From the NCBI RefSeq assembly GCF_003688625.1, contig NZ_RCWY01000002.1:62001-126000 (forward strand): a DNA stretch of 64,000 nt, written 5' to 3'. A model generated the notes under the pieces. The model did not search any database. It had not been told where the DNA came from and saw only the letters and a program-made list of their open reading frames with translations. A program made the position numbers and the translations under genes. This stretch comes from Sphingomonas sp. PP-CE-3A-406. GTDB lineage: Bacteria > Pseudomonadota > Alphaproteobacteria > Sphingomonadales > Sphingomonadaceae. The first letter of the stretch is position 1; each line of letters begins with the position of its first letter. Below, in pieces: positions 34,959-44,239 of this stretch.

Positions 34959-35744
34959 GTGCTGCAGAAGACCCAAGCCGCCGACCAAACGGCGATCTAT
35001 CCCAGCCTCAAGGGCAAACGCGTTCTCATCACCGGCGGCGCGTCCGGGATCGGTGCGGGGCTGGTCGAGGCGTTCGCGCGGCAGGGCGCGCACGTCGCGT
35101 TCGTCGACATGGCCGTGGATGCGGCGCACGACCTGATCGCCACGCTGACGCCGGCCGTCGCGACCGCGCCGATCTTCCTCCCGCTCGACCTGCGCGACAT
35201 CGATGCGCTGAAGACGACGGTCGCGACGATCGAAAGCCGGCTCGGCGGGATCGACATCCTGATCAACAACGCCGCCAACGACGATCGCCATACGATCGAG
35301 GAGATCACGCCGGAATATTGGGATGAGCGGATGGCCACCAACCTGCGCCACCTGTTCTTCGCAGGCCAGGCCGTGGTGCCGTCTATGAAGCGCGCCGGCG
35401 GCGGTGTGATCCTCAATTTCGGTTCGATCTCCTGGCATCTCGCGCTGCCCGAACTGCTGATCTACCAGACCGCCAAGGCCGGCATCGAGGGCATGACCCG
35501 CGCGATGGCCCGCGACCTTGGTGGCGACGGCATTCGCGTGAACACGATCGTCCCCGGCAATGTCGAAACGCCGCGCCAGCTGAAATGGTACACGCCCGAA
35601 GGCGAGGCCGAGATCATCGCCGCGCAGTGCCTGAAGACCCGCGTCCAGCCCGCCGATGTCGCGGCGCTGGTGCTGTTCCTCGCCTCCGACGACGCGCGGA
35701 TGTGCACCGGTCACGACTATTTCGTCGATGCGGGGTGGCGCTAA
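34959..35744 (+). CDS. xylB: D-xylose 1-dehydrogenase (SDR)
   Basis: 261 aa SDR. TGGASGIGAG binds NAD, NNAANDDRHTIEEITPEYWDER matches the Caulobacter enzyme, catalytic Ser in FGSISWHLALP and Tyr-Lys in YQTAKAG; the C-terminal CTGHDYFVDAGWR is a family hallmark. It oxidises D-xylose to xylonolactone. Start is a GTG at 34959 behind CAGGGAGCG, four bases after the xylX stop. Neighbouring lactonase and dehydratase genes confirm the role. Confidence 0.94.
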   Translation: MLQKTQAADQTAIYPSLKGKRVLITGGASGIGAGLVEAFARQGAHVAFVDMAVDAAHDLIATLTPAVATAPIFLPLDLRDIDALKTTVATIESRLGGIDILINNAANDDRHTIEEITPEYWDERMATNLRHLFFAGQAVVPSMKRAGGGVILNFGSISWHLALPELLIYQTAKAGIEGMTRAMARDLGGDGIRVNTIVPGNVETPRQLKWYTPEGEAEIIAAQCLKTRVQPADVAALVLFLASDDARMCTGHDYFVDAGWR

Positions 35745-35745
35745 G

Positions 35746-36627
35746 ATGGCGAACGACACGGTCGTCGCGACCAGCATCTGCGACGTCGGCGCGACGCTCG
35801 GCGAGGGCCCGATCTGGGTCGCCCGCGACGCGGCGCTCTGGTTCGTCGATATCAAGGCGCCCTGCGTCTACCGGTTCGATCCCGCCTCGGCATCGCTGGA
35901 CTCTTGGGAAGCACCCGATCAGGTCGGCTGGGTGATCCCGGAAACCGGTGGCGGCTTTCTCGCCGGCGTCCGCGGCGGGCTGCACCGGTTCGACCCGGCG
36001 ACCGGGGCGTTCGATCTGCTCGCACCCGTTCACGTCGAGACGCCCGGCAACCGCCTCAACGACGCGGCACGCGCGCCCGATGGCCGGGTCTGGTTCGGCA
36101 CGATGGACAACGCCGAAACCGCCATGTCCGGACACGTCTATCACTGGCAGGCCGGCACGCTGACGCAGACCGACGTGCCGCCCGTCGCGATCACCAACGG
36201 CCCTGCGATTTCACCTGACGGCCGCACGCTCTACACGGTCGACACGCTCGGCAAGCAGATCGACGCGTGGACGGTCAGTGCCGATGGCACGCTCGACAAT
36301 CGTCGTCCGTTCATCGTCGTGGGCCCCGACGATGGCCATCCCGACGGCGCGATCTGTGATTCCGAAGGCGGCGTCTGGGTCGGTTTCTTCGGCGGATGGG
36401 CGGCGCGTCGCTATGCGCCGGACGGCACCTGCACCGATGTGGTGCGCTTCCCGGTCGCGAACATCACCAAGATCGCGCTCGGTGGCGCGGACGGCCGGAC
36501 CGCCTATGCGACGACCGCGGCGAAGGGCCTCGACGCCGCAGCGCTTGCGGAACAGCCGCTCGCCGGCAACCTGTTCACTTTCCGCGTCGCGGTCCCAGGC
36601 GTTCCGGTCGAGCTGGTCACGCTCTAG
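35746..36627 (+). CDS. xylC: Xylono-lactonase (SMP-30/gluconolactonase family)
   Basis: 293 aa, six-bladed beta-propeller of the SMP-30/regucalcin family. Seen: LGEGPIWVARDAALWFVDIK (metal-binding Glu), NRLNDAARAPDGRVWFGTMD, ITNGPAISPDGRTLYTVDT (metal-binding Asn and Asp) and HPDGAICDSEGGVWVG. Opens D-xylonolactone to xylonate. The ATG follows the xylB stop by one base, so it is probably translated by re-initiation. A strong hairpin ends the gene. Confidence 0.93.
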   Translation: MANDTVVATSICDVGATLGEGPIWVARDAALWFVDIKAPCVYRFDPASASLDSWEAPDQVGWVIPETGGGFLAGVRGGLHRFDPATGAFDLLAPVHVETPGNRLNDAARAPDGRVWFGTMDNAETAMSGHVYHWQAGTLTQTDVPPVAITNGPAISPDGRTLYTVDTLGKQIDAWTVSADGTLDNRRPFIVVGPDDGHPDGAICDSEGGVWVGFFGGWAARRYAPDGTCTDVVRFPVANITKIALGGADGRTAYATTAAKGLDAAALAEQPLAGNLFTFRVAVPGVPVELVTL

Positions 36628-36631
36628 AGCC

Positions 36632-36668
36632 CAATATGGCCATCCCGACGAACGGGATGGCCATATTG
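36632..36668. terminator. Perfect 16-bp hairpin between xylC and xylD
   Basis: Stem CAATATGGCCATCCCG (36632-36647) pairs exactly with 36653-36668 across a five-base ACGAA loop. It sits between the stop codons of the convergent xylC and xylD, with no long T run. It probably ends transcription from both sides, but would be an unusual non-U-tract terminator. Confidence 0.65.
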
Positions 36669-36671
36669 CCC

Positions 36672-38450
36672 TCAGTGGTTATGCCGCGGCGTTTTGGCGG
36701 AAATCCCACGATACTTCACCGCGAAGTCGAGCACGCCGCCTTCGGCGAGCTGCCCGGTCTTCTCGCGGTACAGTTCCTCCCACGGCGTATTGCTCTCGGG
36801 CACCGGTGGCAGCCCCTCGCCCTTGCGTCGCGCGATCTCGTCTGGCTCGACCAGTGCGTCGCACGTGCCCGCGACCAGATCGATCCGCACCATGTCGCCC
36901 GTCCGGATCCACGACAGGCCACCGCCGACCGCGCTCTCAGGCGAGACGTTCAGGATCGAAGGGCTGTCCGACGTCCCCGACTGACGCCCGTCGCCGAGTG
37001 TCGGCAGCGCCAGCACGCCACGCTGGATCAGCGCGTCGGGCGGCTGCATGTTCACGACCTCCGCCGAGCCCGGCCAGCCGATCGGCCCCGCACCGCGGAT
37101 CACGAGGATACAGCCCTCGTCGATGTCGAGCGCGGGATCGTTGATCCGGTGATGATAATCGTCCGAGCCCTCGAAAACGATCGCCCGCGCCTCGAACCGA
37201 TCTTCCGCGCCCGGCGTCGAGAGATACCGCTCGCGGAACGCCGGCGAGATCACCGACGTCTTCATGATGCCGAAGTCGAACAGGTTGCCCTTGAGCACCA
37301 GGAAGCCCGCGCGCTCCATCATCGGTGCGTCGAACGGCTTGATCATCTCGCGGTCGCGCGTCTCACGCCCGGCGATGTTCTCGCCGATCGATCGCCCGGT
37401 GACCGTCAGGCACGACGTGTCGAGCTTCCCGCCCGCGATCAGTTCGTGCAGCACCGCGGGCACGCCGCCCGCGCGGTGGAAGCGCTCGCCGAGATACTTG
37501 CCCGCCGGCTGCATGTTGACCAGCAACGGCAAGTCGTAGCCATGATCCGACCAGTCCTCCGGGTACAGCGTGACGCCGGCGTGCTGCGCCATCGCCATGA
37601 TGTGCGGCTGCGCGTTGCTCGACCCGCCGATCGCGCTGACCACGCGGATCGCGTTGAGGAAGCTGTCGCGCGTGAGGATCTTCGACGGGCGCAGATCTTC
37701 GTACGCCATCTCGACGATCCGCCGTCCGGTCTCATACGCCATCTGCCCGCGCTCACGGTACGGCGCTGGGATCGCCGCGCAGCCGGTCAGCGAGAGCCCC
37801 AGAGCCTCGGCGACCGCGTTCATTGTCGACGCCGTGCCCATCGTGTTGCAATGCCCGGCCGAGGGCGCGCTGTCGGTGGCGCGGTTGAGGAACTCCTCCT
37901 CATCGATCTCGCCCGCCGCCAGCTTGCGCCGACTGCGCCAGATCACGGTGCCCGACCCGACCAGTTCGCCATCATGCCAGCCGTCGAGCATCGGCCCGCC
38001 CGACAGCACGATCGCCGGGATATCAACGGTCGACGCCGCCATGATGCCGCTCGGCGTGGTCTTGTCGCAGCCGGTGGTCAGCACGACCGCATCGATCGGA
38101 TAGCCGTAGAGCGTCTCGACCAGCCCCAGATACGCCAGGTTGCGATCGAGCGCCGCGGTCGGACGCCGGCAATTCTCGAAGATCGGATGGACCGGAAACT
38201 CCATCGCGATGCCGCCTGCGTCACGGATGCCGTCACGCGTGCGCTTGGCGAGTTCGAGATGGATACGGTTGCACGGGCTCAAGTCGCTACCTGACTGGGC
38301 GATGCCGATGATCGGCCGTCCTGAGCGCAGTTCCGCCGGCGTCAGCCCGTAATTCATGAAGCGTTCGAGATAGAGCGCGGTCATGTCGGAGCGGGCGGGA
38401 TCGGCGAACCAGTCGCGCGATCGGAACGGCCTTACCGGTACACGGTCCAC
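36672..38450 (-). CDS. xylD: D-xylonate dehydratase (IlvD/Edd family)
   Basis: 592 aa, matching the 591 of Caulobacter XylD. Iron-sulfur cysteines in SPCNRIH (about residue 60), TTGCDKTTPSG (about 128) and AGHCNTMGTASTM (about 201) are present, as are SGGPMLDG and the C-terminal WPGSAEVVNM segment. Dehydrates xylonate to 2-keto-3-deoxy-xylonate. GTG start at 38450 with CAGGAGAG upstream. It is convergent to xylX-B-C and divergent from xylA, so all five Weimberg genes lie in 6.6 kb. Confidence 0.94.
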   Translation of the reverse strand: MDRVPVRPFRSRDWFADPARSDMTALYLERFMNYGLTPAELRSGRPIIGIAQSGSDLSPCNRIHLELAKRTRDGIRDAGGIAMEFPVHPIFENCRRPTAALDRNLAYLGLVETLYGYPIDAVVLTTGCDKTTPSGIMAASTVDIPAIVLSGGPMLDGWHDGELVGSGTVIWRSRRKLAAGEIDEEEFLNRATDSAPSAGHCNTMGTASTMNAVAEALGLSLTGCAAIPAPYRERGQMAYETGRRIVEMAYEDLRPSKILTRDSFLNAIRVVSAIGGSSNAQPHIMAMAQHAGVTLYPEDWSDHGYDLPLLVNMQPAGKYLGERFHRAGGVPAVLHELIAGGKLDTSCLTVTGRSIGENIAGRETRDREMIKPFDAPMMERAGFLVLKGNLFDFGIMKTSVISPAFRERYLSTPGAEDRFEARAIVFEGSDDYHHRINDPALDIDEGCILVIRGAGPIGWPGSAEVVNMQPPDALIQRGVLALPTLGDGRQSGTSDSPSILNVSPESAVGGGLSWIRTGDMVRIDLVAGTCDALVEPDEIARRKGEGLPPVPESNTPWEELYREKTGQLAEGGVLDFAVKYRGISAKTPRHNH

Positions 38451-38480
38451 TGCAAACTCTCCTGAACACCATTCTTCGAT

Positions 38481-38494
38481 GGGAGCGCTACCGC
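38481..38494 (-). promoter_or_regulatory. LacI-type xyl operator candidate upstream of xylD
   Basis: Read on the minus strand it is CGGTAGCGCTCCCA, sharing the CGGTA-CGCT core with the site before xylX. It lies 31 bases upstream of the xylD GTG, where a repressor would block the promoter. The match is by eye. Confidence 0.55.
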
Positions 38495-38813
38495 GACGGC
38501 CGCCATGCGGTCAAGCGTGGACGCACCCGCGTAAACGCCGCGCCGGTGCGGCATCCGATTGATCGCATACCAGATAGTTGTCGGGCAGGACACGGCGGTC
38601 CGCCCCGCTGCTCGCAGAACGTGGCGCAGGCCCGATGCTCGCTGGAGGCATGCTGGCACGCGATCGACGAAGCTACGTTCGCCAAGAGCGCAACCGTCAT
38701 GCGCCAATCCTCCGTTCGCCGTGCGTATTACCCGCAATCGCGGACCCCGCCAGCAGTCCTTGGCTTGCGTGTTATCGGTCACACCCTTATTTCGTCTGCG
38801 ACACCAAGCGATC

Positions 38814-38821
38814 CGCTACCA
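38814..38821 (+). promoter_or_regulatory. xyl operator half-site upstream of xylA
   Basis: CGCTACCA, the right half of the TGGTAGCGCTACCA-type palindrome, 50 bases before the xylA ATG; the left half is poorly conserved (AGCGATC). Weak on its own, worth noting only because the same core precedes xylX and xylD. Confidence 0.3.
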
Positions 38822-38871
38822 AAATGTCGCGACGCGGCCGATGCGCGTCACGACCGACCTGGAGAATTGAA

Positions 38872-40425
38872 ATGGACGGCACCTTCCCGATCGGCGCGCG
38901 CGCCGTAAGCAGCGACGTCACCTTCCTGGCGATCGACCCATCGACCGACGCGAAGATCGAGCCCGCCTTCGCCGTGTCGAGCGAAGCCGACGTCGCCGAA
39001 GCCTGCAAGCTCGCCGAAGTCGCCTTCGACGTTTTCCGCGAGATCGATCCCGAGGCCCGCGCCATATTCCTGGAGACGATCGCCGACGAGATCGAGGCGA
39101 TCCACGAGCCGCTCGTCGCGCGCGCGATCCAGGAAAGCGGCCTGCCCCGGCCTCGTCTCGAGGGTGAGCGCGGTCGCACCACCGGCCAGCTCCGGCTGTT
39201 CGCCAAGCATCTCCGCGCCGGCACCTGGGCTTCGGTCGTGATCGACGAGGCCCAGCCCGACCGCAAGCCGATGCCACGCTCCGATCTGCGCCAGCGTCGG
39301 ATCGCGGTCGGCCCGGTCGCGGTGTTCGGTGCGTCGAACTTCCCGCTCGCCTTCTCGGTCGCAGGCGGCGACACCGCGTCCGCACTCGCTGCCGGTTGCC
39401 CGGTCGTGGTCAAGGGTCACCCCGCACATCCCGGCACGTCGGTGATGGTCGGCAAGGCGATCCAGGCCGCGGTCGCCAAGTGCGGCCTGCCCGAAGGCGT
39501 GTTCTCGCTGGTCCAGGGTCCTGCAAATGAACTCGGCGCGGCACTCGTCAAGGATGCGCGGATCAAGGCGGTCGGCTTCACCGGTTCGCGTGGCGGTGGC
39601 CTCGCGCTGGTCGCGCTCGCCGCGGCGCGTCCCGAGCCGATCCCGGTCTATGCCGAGATGAGCAGCATCAACCCCGTCATCCTGTTCCCGGCGGCGCTGG
39701 CCGCGCGCGGGCAAGCGCTCGGCAAGGCCTATGTCGGCTCGCTGACGATGGGTTCGGGGCAGTTCTGCACCAACCCCGGCATCGTCGTCGCGGTGGATGG
39801 TCCGGATCTCGACACCTTCGTCGAAGCCGCCGCCGCTGCCCTCGGCGAAGCTGCGCCGCAGGTCATGCTGACCCCGGGTATCCACGCCAGCTACGACAAG
39901 GGCGTCGCCGCGCTCGCCGGTCACGACTCGGTCGAGACGGTGGCGCGTGGCACCGAGGCCGACGGCGCAAACCGCGGCCGCGCCGCGCTGTTCTCGACCA
40001 CCGGCAAGGCGTTCGTCGCCGATCCGGCGTTGTCGCACGAAGTGTTCGGGGCAGCGTCGATCATCGTCCGCTGCACCGATCTCGCCGAGGTCCGCAGCGT
40101 GCTGGAGAAGATCGAGGGCCAGCTGACGATCACGTTGCAGATCGACGAAGGCGATTACGCCGACGCCGCAGCGCTGGTGCCGACGCTCGAGCGCAAGGCT
40201 GGGCGTATCCTCGCCAACGGCTGGCCGACGGGTGTCGAGGTCGCCCCGGCGATGGTCCACGGCGGCCCCTTCCCGGCCACGTCGGACCCGCGCACGACCT
40301 CGGTCGGCACCGCGGCGATCGAGCGCTTCCTGCGCCCGGTCTGCTATCAGGACCTGCCCGACGCGCTGCTGCCGAAGGCCGTCAAGCACGGCAACCCGCT
40401 CGGCCTGCCGCGCACCGAGGGCTGA
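38872..40425 (+). CDS. xylA: Alpha-ketoglutarate semialdehyde dehydrogenase
   Basis: 517 aa NAD(P)-dependent aldehyde dehydrogenase of the KGSADH group. Seen: [51 protein letters not shown], general-base Glu in [10 protein letters not shown], catalytic Cys in [10 protein letters not shown]. Oxidises alpha-ketoglutarate semialdehyde to alpha-ketoglutarate, the last Weimberg step. The symbol follows Caulobacter use (there xylA is the dehydrogenase, not xylose isomerase). ATG 38872 has CTGGAGAATT upstream. Divergent from xylD. Confidence 0.93.
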   Translation: MDGTFPIGARAVSSDVTFLAIDPSTDAKIEPAFAVSSEADVAEACKLAEVAFDVFREIDPEARAIFLETIADEIEAIHEPLVARAIQESGLPRPRLEGERGRTTGQLRLFAKHLRAGTWASVVIDEAQPDRKPMPRSDLRQRRIAVGPVAVFGASNFPLAFSVAGGDTASALAAGCPVVVKGHPAHPGTSVMVGKAIQAAVAKCGLPEGVFSLVQGPANELGAALVKDARIKAVGFTGSRGGGLALVALAAARPEPIPVYAEMSSINPVILFPAALAARGQALGKAYVGSLTMGSGQFCTNPGIVVAVDGPDLDTFVEAAAAALGEAAPQVMLTPGIHASYDKGVAALAGHDSVETVARGTEADGANRGRAALFSTTGKAFVADPALSHEVFGAASIIVRCTDLAEVRSVLEKIEGQLTITLQIDEGDYADAAALVPTLERKAGRILANGWPTGVEVAPAMVHGGPFPATSDPRTTSVGTAAIERFLRPVCYQDLPDALLPKAVKHGNPLGLPRTEG

Positions 40426-40489
40426 TTCGGTAAGCGACAAGGTGGTGGGAGCCGGTCGGTGCGAGCCGCCGAACGACGGCCCCCACCCC

Positions 40490-40548
40490 CTTGTTCTCCC
40501 GCGAAGGCGGGAGCCCAGACTGGGTCCCCGCCTTCGCGGGGACACATG
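40490..40548. repeat. Paired-hairpin inverted repeat (family B)
   Basis: CTTGTTCTCCCGCGAAGGCG hairpin, GCCCAGACTGGG centre, CCCCGCCTTCGCGGGG arm. Close copy of 15434-15492 and 55789-55836, in the opposite arm order to the latter. Confidence 0.8.
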
Positions 40549-40574
40549 ATGGTTGTCGGATGTCCCCTCCCCGG

Positions 40575-40682
40575 CACCACCCCGGCGAAGGCCGGGGCCC
40601 AATTGGGGGAAGTCGCTGAACGGAAAGCCGTCCTTCGTTATTCCCACCTTTCCAATTGGGCCCCGGCCTCCGCCGGGGTGGT
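40575..40682. repeat. Paired-hairpin inverted repeat (family C)
   Basis: Arms 40575-40606 and 40652-40682 are inverted copies: a CACCACCCCGG hairpin around CGAAG leading to GGGGCCCAATTGG, and the mirror image ending in CCGGGGTGGT. Same family at 48572-48679. Confidence 0.82.
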
Positions 40683-40775
40683 TTAGGAGTTGTAGTAGCT
40701 CGCAACCTGCAACCCTATCGCCGCTAACCATGCGTATTTATTGACACGCGTGCGCCACAAACCCACTAGTCCGGC

Positions 40776-43700
40776 ATGACAACTCCAGACTCGTCGCAAG
40801 TCTCGTCGCGCACCGTTATCCTGCCCTCCGACCTTGGCAGCTACATCGACGACCTCGCCGCCGCAGGGCATGGCGACGCCACCGCGATCGTCCGCACCGC
40901 GCTCGAACGGATGCGCGAGCGCGACGCCCCGCCAAGTCCTGCCGAAATCCTGATCGGCGGCGGCGAATGCGGGATGCTTGTCCGCCAGCGAGACTGGAGC
41001 GCGACCTCGCTCGGGCCGATCGACTCGTGGCCCGCCGAACTCCGCGTCACGCTCGCCAACATCCTCAACTCGCCGGTCGCCAAGGTCGTGATGTGGGGAC
41101 CCGAGCACATCATGCTCTACAACGACAGCTATCGCGCCGTCGCGGGCGACCGCCACCCCGCCGCGCTCGGCAGCCCGGTCGCGACCGCGTTCCCCGAAGT
41201 GTGGGACTGGAACCGCGCCGTCCTCGATGCGGGCTTGCGCGGCGAGATCGTGGCGTACCGCGACCAGCCGATCCTGTTCCAGCGCCCCGACGGCCCCGAG
41301 ACGCTGACGCTCGACCTGTTCTACACGCCCGTCTACTGCGCCAGTGGCCCCACTGCCAGCACCGTCGGCGGCGTCCTCTGCACGATGGTCGACAACACCG
41401 GCCGGGCCGAAGCCGAACACCGCCTCGCCGCCAGCGAGGCCGAACTGCGCCGCGTCACCGATGCGGTGCCGATGCTCATCTCGTATGTAGACCGCGACCA
41501 CGTCTATCGTCTCGCCAACGCGCAATATGACGAATGGCTCGGGATCGACCCCGAGGCGATGATCGGCAAGCCGGTTCGCGAGGTCCTCGGCGAGGCAGCC
41601 TACGAAAACCGTCGCCCATCATTCGATCGTGCATTTGCCGGCGAGAGTTTCACCACCGAAGCGATCTTCCCCCATCTCGACGGCCGCCCGCGCCGGTCCG
41701 AATTCCGCTACGTGCCGCATGTCGCGGCGGATGGCTCGATCCCCGGCATCTACATTCTCGGCATCGATGTCGAGGAGCGTGCCGAACGCGAGGCCGCGGT
41801 CGGCATCAGCAACGGCCGTTTCCGCACCGCGATGGACGCGGTCCACGGCGTGCTCTGGACCAACAGCCCGGACGGCCGGATGATCGGCGAGCAGCCCGGC
41901 TGGGCCGCGCTCACCGGCCAGTCGATCGACGCCTATCAGAATTTCGGCTGGGCCGACGCGATCCACCCCGACGACGTTGCATCGACGATCAAGGCCTGGA
42001 CCGCCGCTGTCCTCAGCAAGTCGATGTTCGTGTTCGAACACCGCGTCCGCCGCCACTGCGGCACATGGCGCACATTTGCGGTGCGCGGCCTGCCGATCCT
42101 CGACGATGCTGGCGAAGTGCTCGAATGGGTCGGCGTCCACACCGACATCACGCACCAGCGCGCCGCCGAAGCCGCGTTGCGCGAACAGGCGGAGGCGCTC
42201 GCCCGTCAGGTTCGCCACCGCGAACGCGCCGAGGATCAGCTCCGCCAGCTCAACGAGACGCTTGAGGCACGCGTCATCCGCGAAATCGATGAGCGTCGCC
42301 AGGCCGAAGCCAAGCTCGCCCAGTCGCAGAAGATGGAAACCGTCGGCAAGCTCACCGGCGGTGTCGCGCATGATTTCAACAACCTGCTTCAGGTTGTCTC
42401 GGGCAATCTCCAGCTGCTCGGCAAGAACCTCGCCGGCAACGCGCGTGCCGAGCGCTGGGTCGAGAATGCGATGGCCGGCGTGTCGCGCGGGTCGAAGCTG
42501 GCGGCGCAGTTGCTCGCGTTCGGCCGTCGCCAGGCGCTCGAGCCCAAGGTCGTCAACGTCACGCGGTTCGTGCGCGGGATGGACGATATGCTGCGCCGCG
42601 CGATCGGCGAAGGCATCGAGATCGAGACCGTGGTCGGCGGTGGCCTGTGGAACACCTTCATCGACCCCGCGCAGATCGAGAACGCGCTGCTCAACCTCGC
42701 GATCAACGCGCGCGACGCGATGGAGGGCCAGGGCAAGCTGACGATCGAGCTCGGCAACGCCCACCTCGACGACGCCTATGCGCTCGGTCACGACGAGGTC
42801 CAGGCGGGCCAGTACGTCATGCTCGCCGTCTCCGACACCGGCAGCGGCATGAGCCCCGAGATTATCGAAAAGGTGTTCGAGCCGTTCTTCTCGACCAAGA
42901 GCGAGGGCAAGGGTTCCGGTCTGGGCCTGTCGATGGTCTACGGCTTCGTCAAACAGTCCGGCGGCCATGTGAAGATCTATTCCGAGGTCGGCGAAGGCAC
43001 CACGATCAAGCTGTACTTGCCGCGTGCCATGGAAGCCGAGGACGTCGAAGTCGTCGCGGACGCCAGCCCGATCTCCGGTGGCACCGAGACCGTGCTGGTG
43101 GTCGAGGACGACGACGAGGTCCGCGGCACCGTCGTCGAGCTGCTGACGGATCTCGGCTACAGCGTGCTAAAGGCGGTCGACGCAGCCAGCGCGCTCAACG
43201 TGGTCGAAAGCGGCGTGCCGATCGATATCCTGTTCACCGATGTCGTCATGCCCGGCACGCTGAAAAGCCCCGAACTCGCGCGGAAGGCGAAGGAACGCCT
43301 GCCCGATCTCGCGGTCCTGTTCACCTCGGGCTATACCGAGAACTCGATCGTCCACGGGGGCAAGCTCGACGCGGGGATCGACCTGTTGTCGAAGCCGTAC
43401 ACGCGCGAGGCGCTGGCACGGAAATTCCGTCAGGTGCTTGCCAACCGCCAACGTTCGGGAAGCCCTGCAGCCAAGGCCGCGCGCGACTCCCGGATCGACG
43501 CGGACCGCCGCCTCGACACGCCCGCCCGCCGCACCGTCCTGCTGGTCGAGGACGATGCGCTGATCCGCGCCAACACCGCCGAGATGTTGCAGGGCAGCGG
43601 CTTCGTCGTCGTCGATGCGGCCAGCGCGGAGGACGCGATGACGGCGCTCCAGACCGTGCCGATCGATGCGCTGGTGACCGACGTGAACCTGCCGGGCGTG

Positions 43701-43931
43701 TCCGGGCCGGATTTTGCACGTACCGCGCGGGCGTTGCGGCCGGGGGTGGGGATCGTCTTTGCGACCGGAGATACGGCTTCGGTTGCGGACGAAACCGATG
43801 CCATCATGCTGGAGAAGCCCTACGGCCTGGACGCGCTGGCAGCCGCGGTGCTGGCGTCGCTTGGTGAGCCGGCATCGGCGGATCAACTCACGGCGCCAGC
43901 CCCTTCCGACCGGGTGAGGGAAGCGGACTGA
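40776..43931 (+). CDS. Hybrid histidine kinase with N-terminal ribbon-helix-helix segment
   Basis: 1051 aa. Residues about 12-48 ([37 protein letters not shown]) resemble a ParD/CopG RHH DNA-binding domain. Next come PAS domains (about 65-205 with a [12 protein letters not shown]...SWP pattern, about 215-340 and 345-465), a coiled coil (465-515), a HisKA segment with the phospho-acceptor His532 in [12 protein letters not shown], and an ATPase domain with NARDAME, DTGSGM and [10 protein letters not shown]. Two receiver domains follow: D822 (TDVVMPG, with SKP-Y-T) and D969 (TDVNLPG, with LEKPYG). No membrane helices, so it is cytosolic. The fusion could let the kinase touch DNA or use RHH only for dimerisation; neither is shown. 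Confidence 0.88.
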   Translation: MTTPDSSQVSSRTVILPSDLGSYIDDLAAAGHGDATAIVRTALERMRERDAPPSPAEILIGGGECGMLVRQRDWSATSLGPIDSWPAELRVTLANILNSPVAKVVMWGPEHIMLYNDSYRAVAGDRHPAALGSPVATAFPEVWDWNRAVLDAGLRGEIVAYRDQPILFQRPDGPETLTLDLFYTPVYCASGPTASTVGGVLCTMVDNTGRAEAEHRLAASEAELRRVTDAVPMLISYVDRDHVYRLANAQYDEWLGIDPEAMIGKPVREVLGEAAYENRRPSFDRAFAGESFTTEAIFPHLDGRPRRSEFRYVPHVAADGSIPGIYILGIDVEERAEREAAVGISNGRFRTAMDAVHGVLWTNSPDGRMIGEQPGWAALTGQSIDAYQNFGWADAIHPDDVASTIKAWTAAVLSKSMFVFEHRVRRHCGTWRTFAVRGLPILDDAGEVLEWVGVHTDITHQRAAEAALREQAEALARQVRHRERAEDQLRQLNETLEARVIREIDERRQAEAKLAQSQKMETVGKLTGGVAHDFNNLLQVVSGNLQLLGKNLAGNARAERWVENAMAGVSRGSKLAAQLLAFGRRQALEPKVVNVTRFVRGMDDMLRRAIGEGIEIETVVGGGLWNTFIDPAQIENALLNLAINARDAMEGQGKLTIELGNAHLDDAYALGHDEVQAGQYVMLAVSDTGSGMSPEIIEKVFEPFFSTKSEGKGSGLGLSMVYGFVKQSGGHVKIYSEVGEGTTIKLYLPRAMEAEDVEVVADASPISGGTETVLVVEDDDEVRGTVVELLTDLGYSVLKAVDAASALNVVESGVPIDILFTDVVMPGTLKSPELARKAKERLPDLAVLFTSGYTENSIVHGGKLDAGIDLLSKPYTREALARKFRQVLANRQRSGSPAAKAARDSRIDADRRLDTPARRTVLLVEDDALIRANTAEMLQGSGFVVVDAASAEDAMTALQTVPIDALVTDVNLPGVSGPDFARTARALRPGVGIVFATGDTASVADETDAIMLEKPYGLDALAAAVLASLGEPASADQLTAPAPSDRVREAD

Positions 43932-44239
43932 CGCCTCTCTCGTCACCCGTAGACAAGCAGGCGTCGAACGTTCCTCGTCATTCCCGCGAAGGCGGGAACC
44001 CATATTGGCAGGCCAAGCTATATAATCGCGAAGGTTCGAGCATATGGGTCCCCGCCTCCGCGGGGATGACGAAGGTAGATGAGTGGTGCTCACCAGCCCT
44101 GCCGGTGTAATCTTCTTCACAAAGCGACATTGCGGTTTGCCACCCGGCAGACACCAACACCCGCCGGCACGCCGCATTTCGCGCAGAAACCCTGTCAACA
44201 ACCGTACACGACGATCAACGCAGCAGCGAAGGATCGCCC
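43932..44239. other. Gap before aceA
   Basis: 308 bases. A paired-hairpin element fills 43976-44072. The 165 bases before aceA include an AT-richer stretch but no gene; I cannot name a promoter. GAAGGAT before the GTG is a ribosome site. Confidence 0.6.
43976..44072. repeat. Paired-hairpin inverted repeat (family B-like)
   Basis: Arm 43976-44008 (CGTCATTCCCGCGAAGGCGG with ACCCATATTGG) and mirror arm 44041-44072 (CATATGGGT then CCCCGCCTCCGCGGGGATGA). Related to 55649-55744. Confidence 0.75.

Larger units (their letters stand above)
38451..38871. other. Divergent xylD-xylA regulatory gap
   Basis: 421 bases with no convincing gene. Holds the operator-like site at 38481-38494 near xylD and a CGCTACCA half-site at 38814-38821 near xylA. 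The rest contains several short in-frame stretches without ribosome sites. No regulator gene is present. Confidence 0.55.
40426..40775. other. Repeat-filled gap before the hybrid kinase
   Basis: 350 bases with no gene. Almost all of it is two back-to-back inverted-repeat elements (40490-40548, 40575-40682). The last 90 bases must hold the kinase promoter; no clear -35/-10 is seen. Confidence 0.7.

Noticed and set aside
38848..40731. 627-residue minus-strand reading opposite xylA
   Set aside because: Antisense of the alpha-ketoglutarate semialdehyde dehydrogenase, without motifs or ribosome site.
40426..40775. CRISPR array from regular repeats
   Set aside because: The repeats are inverted paired hairpins with different spacings, not direct repeats with unique spacers, and no cas gene is near.
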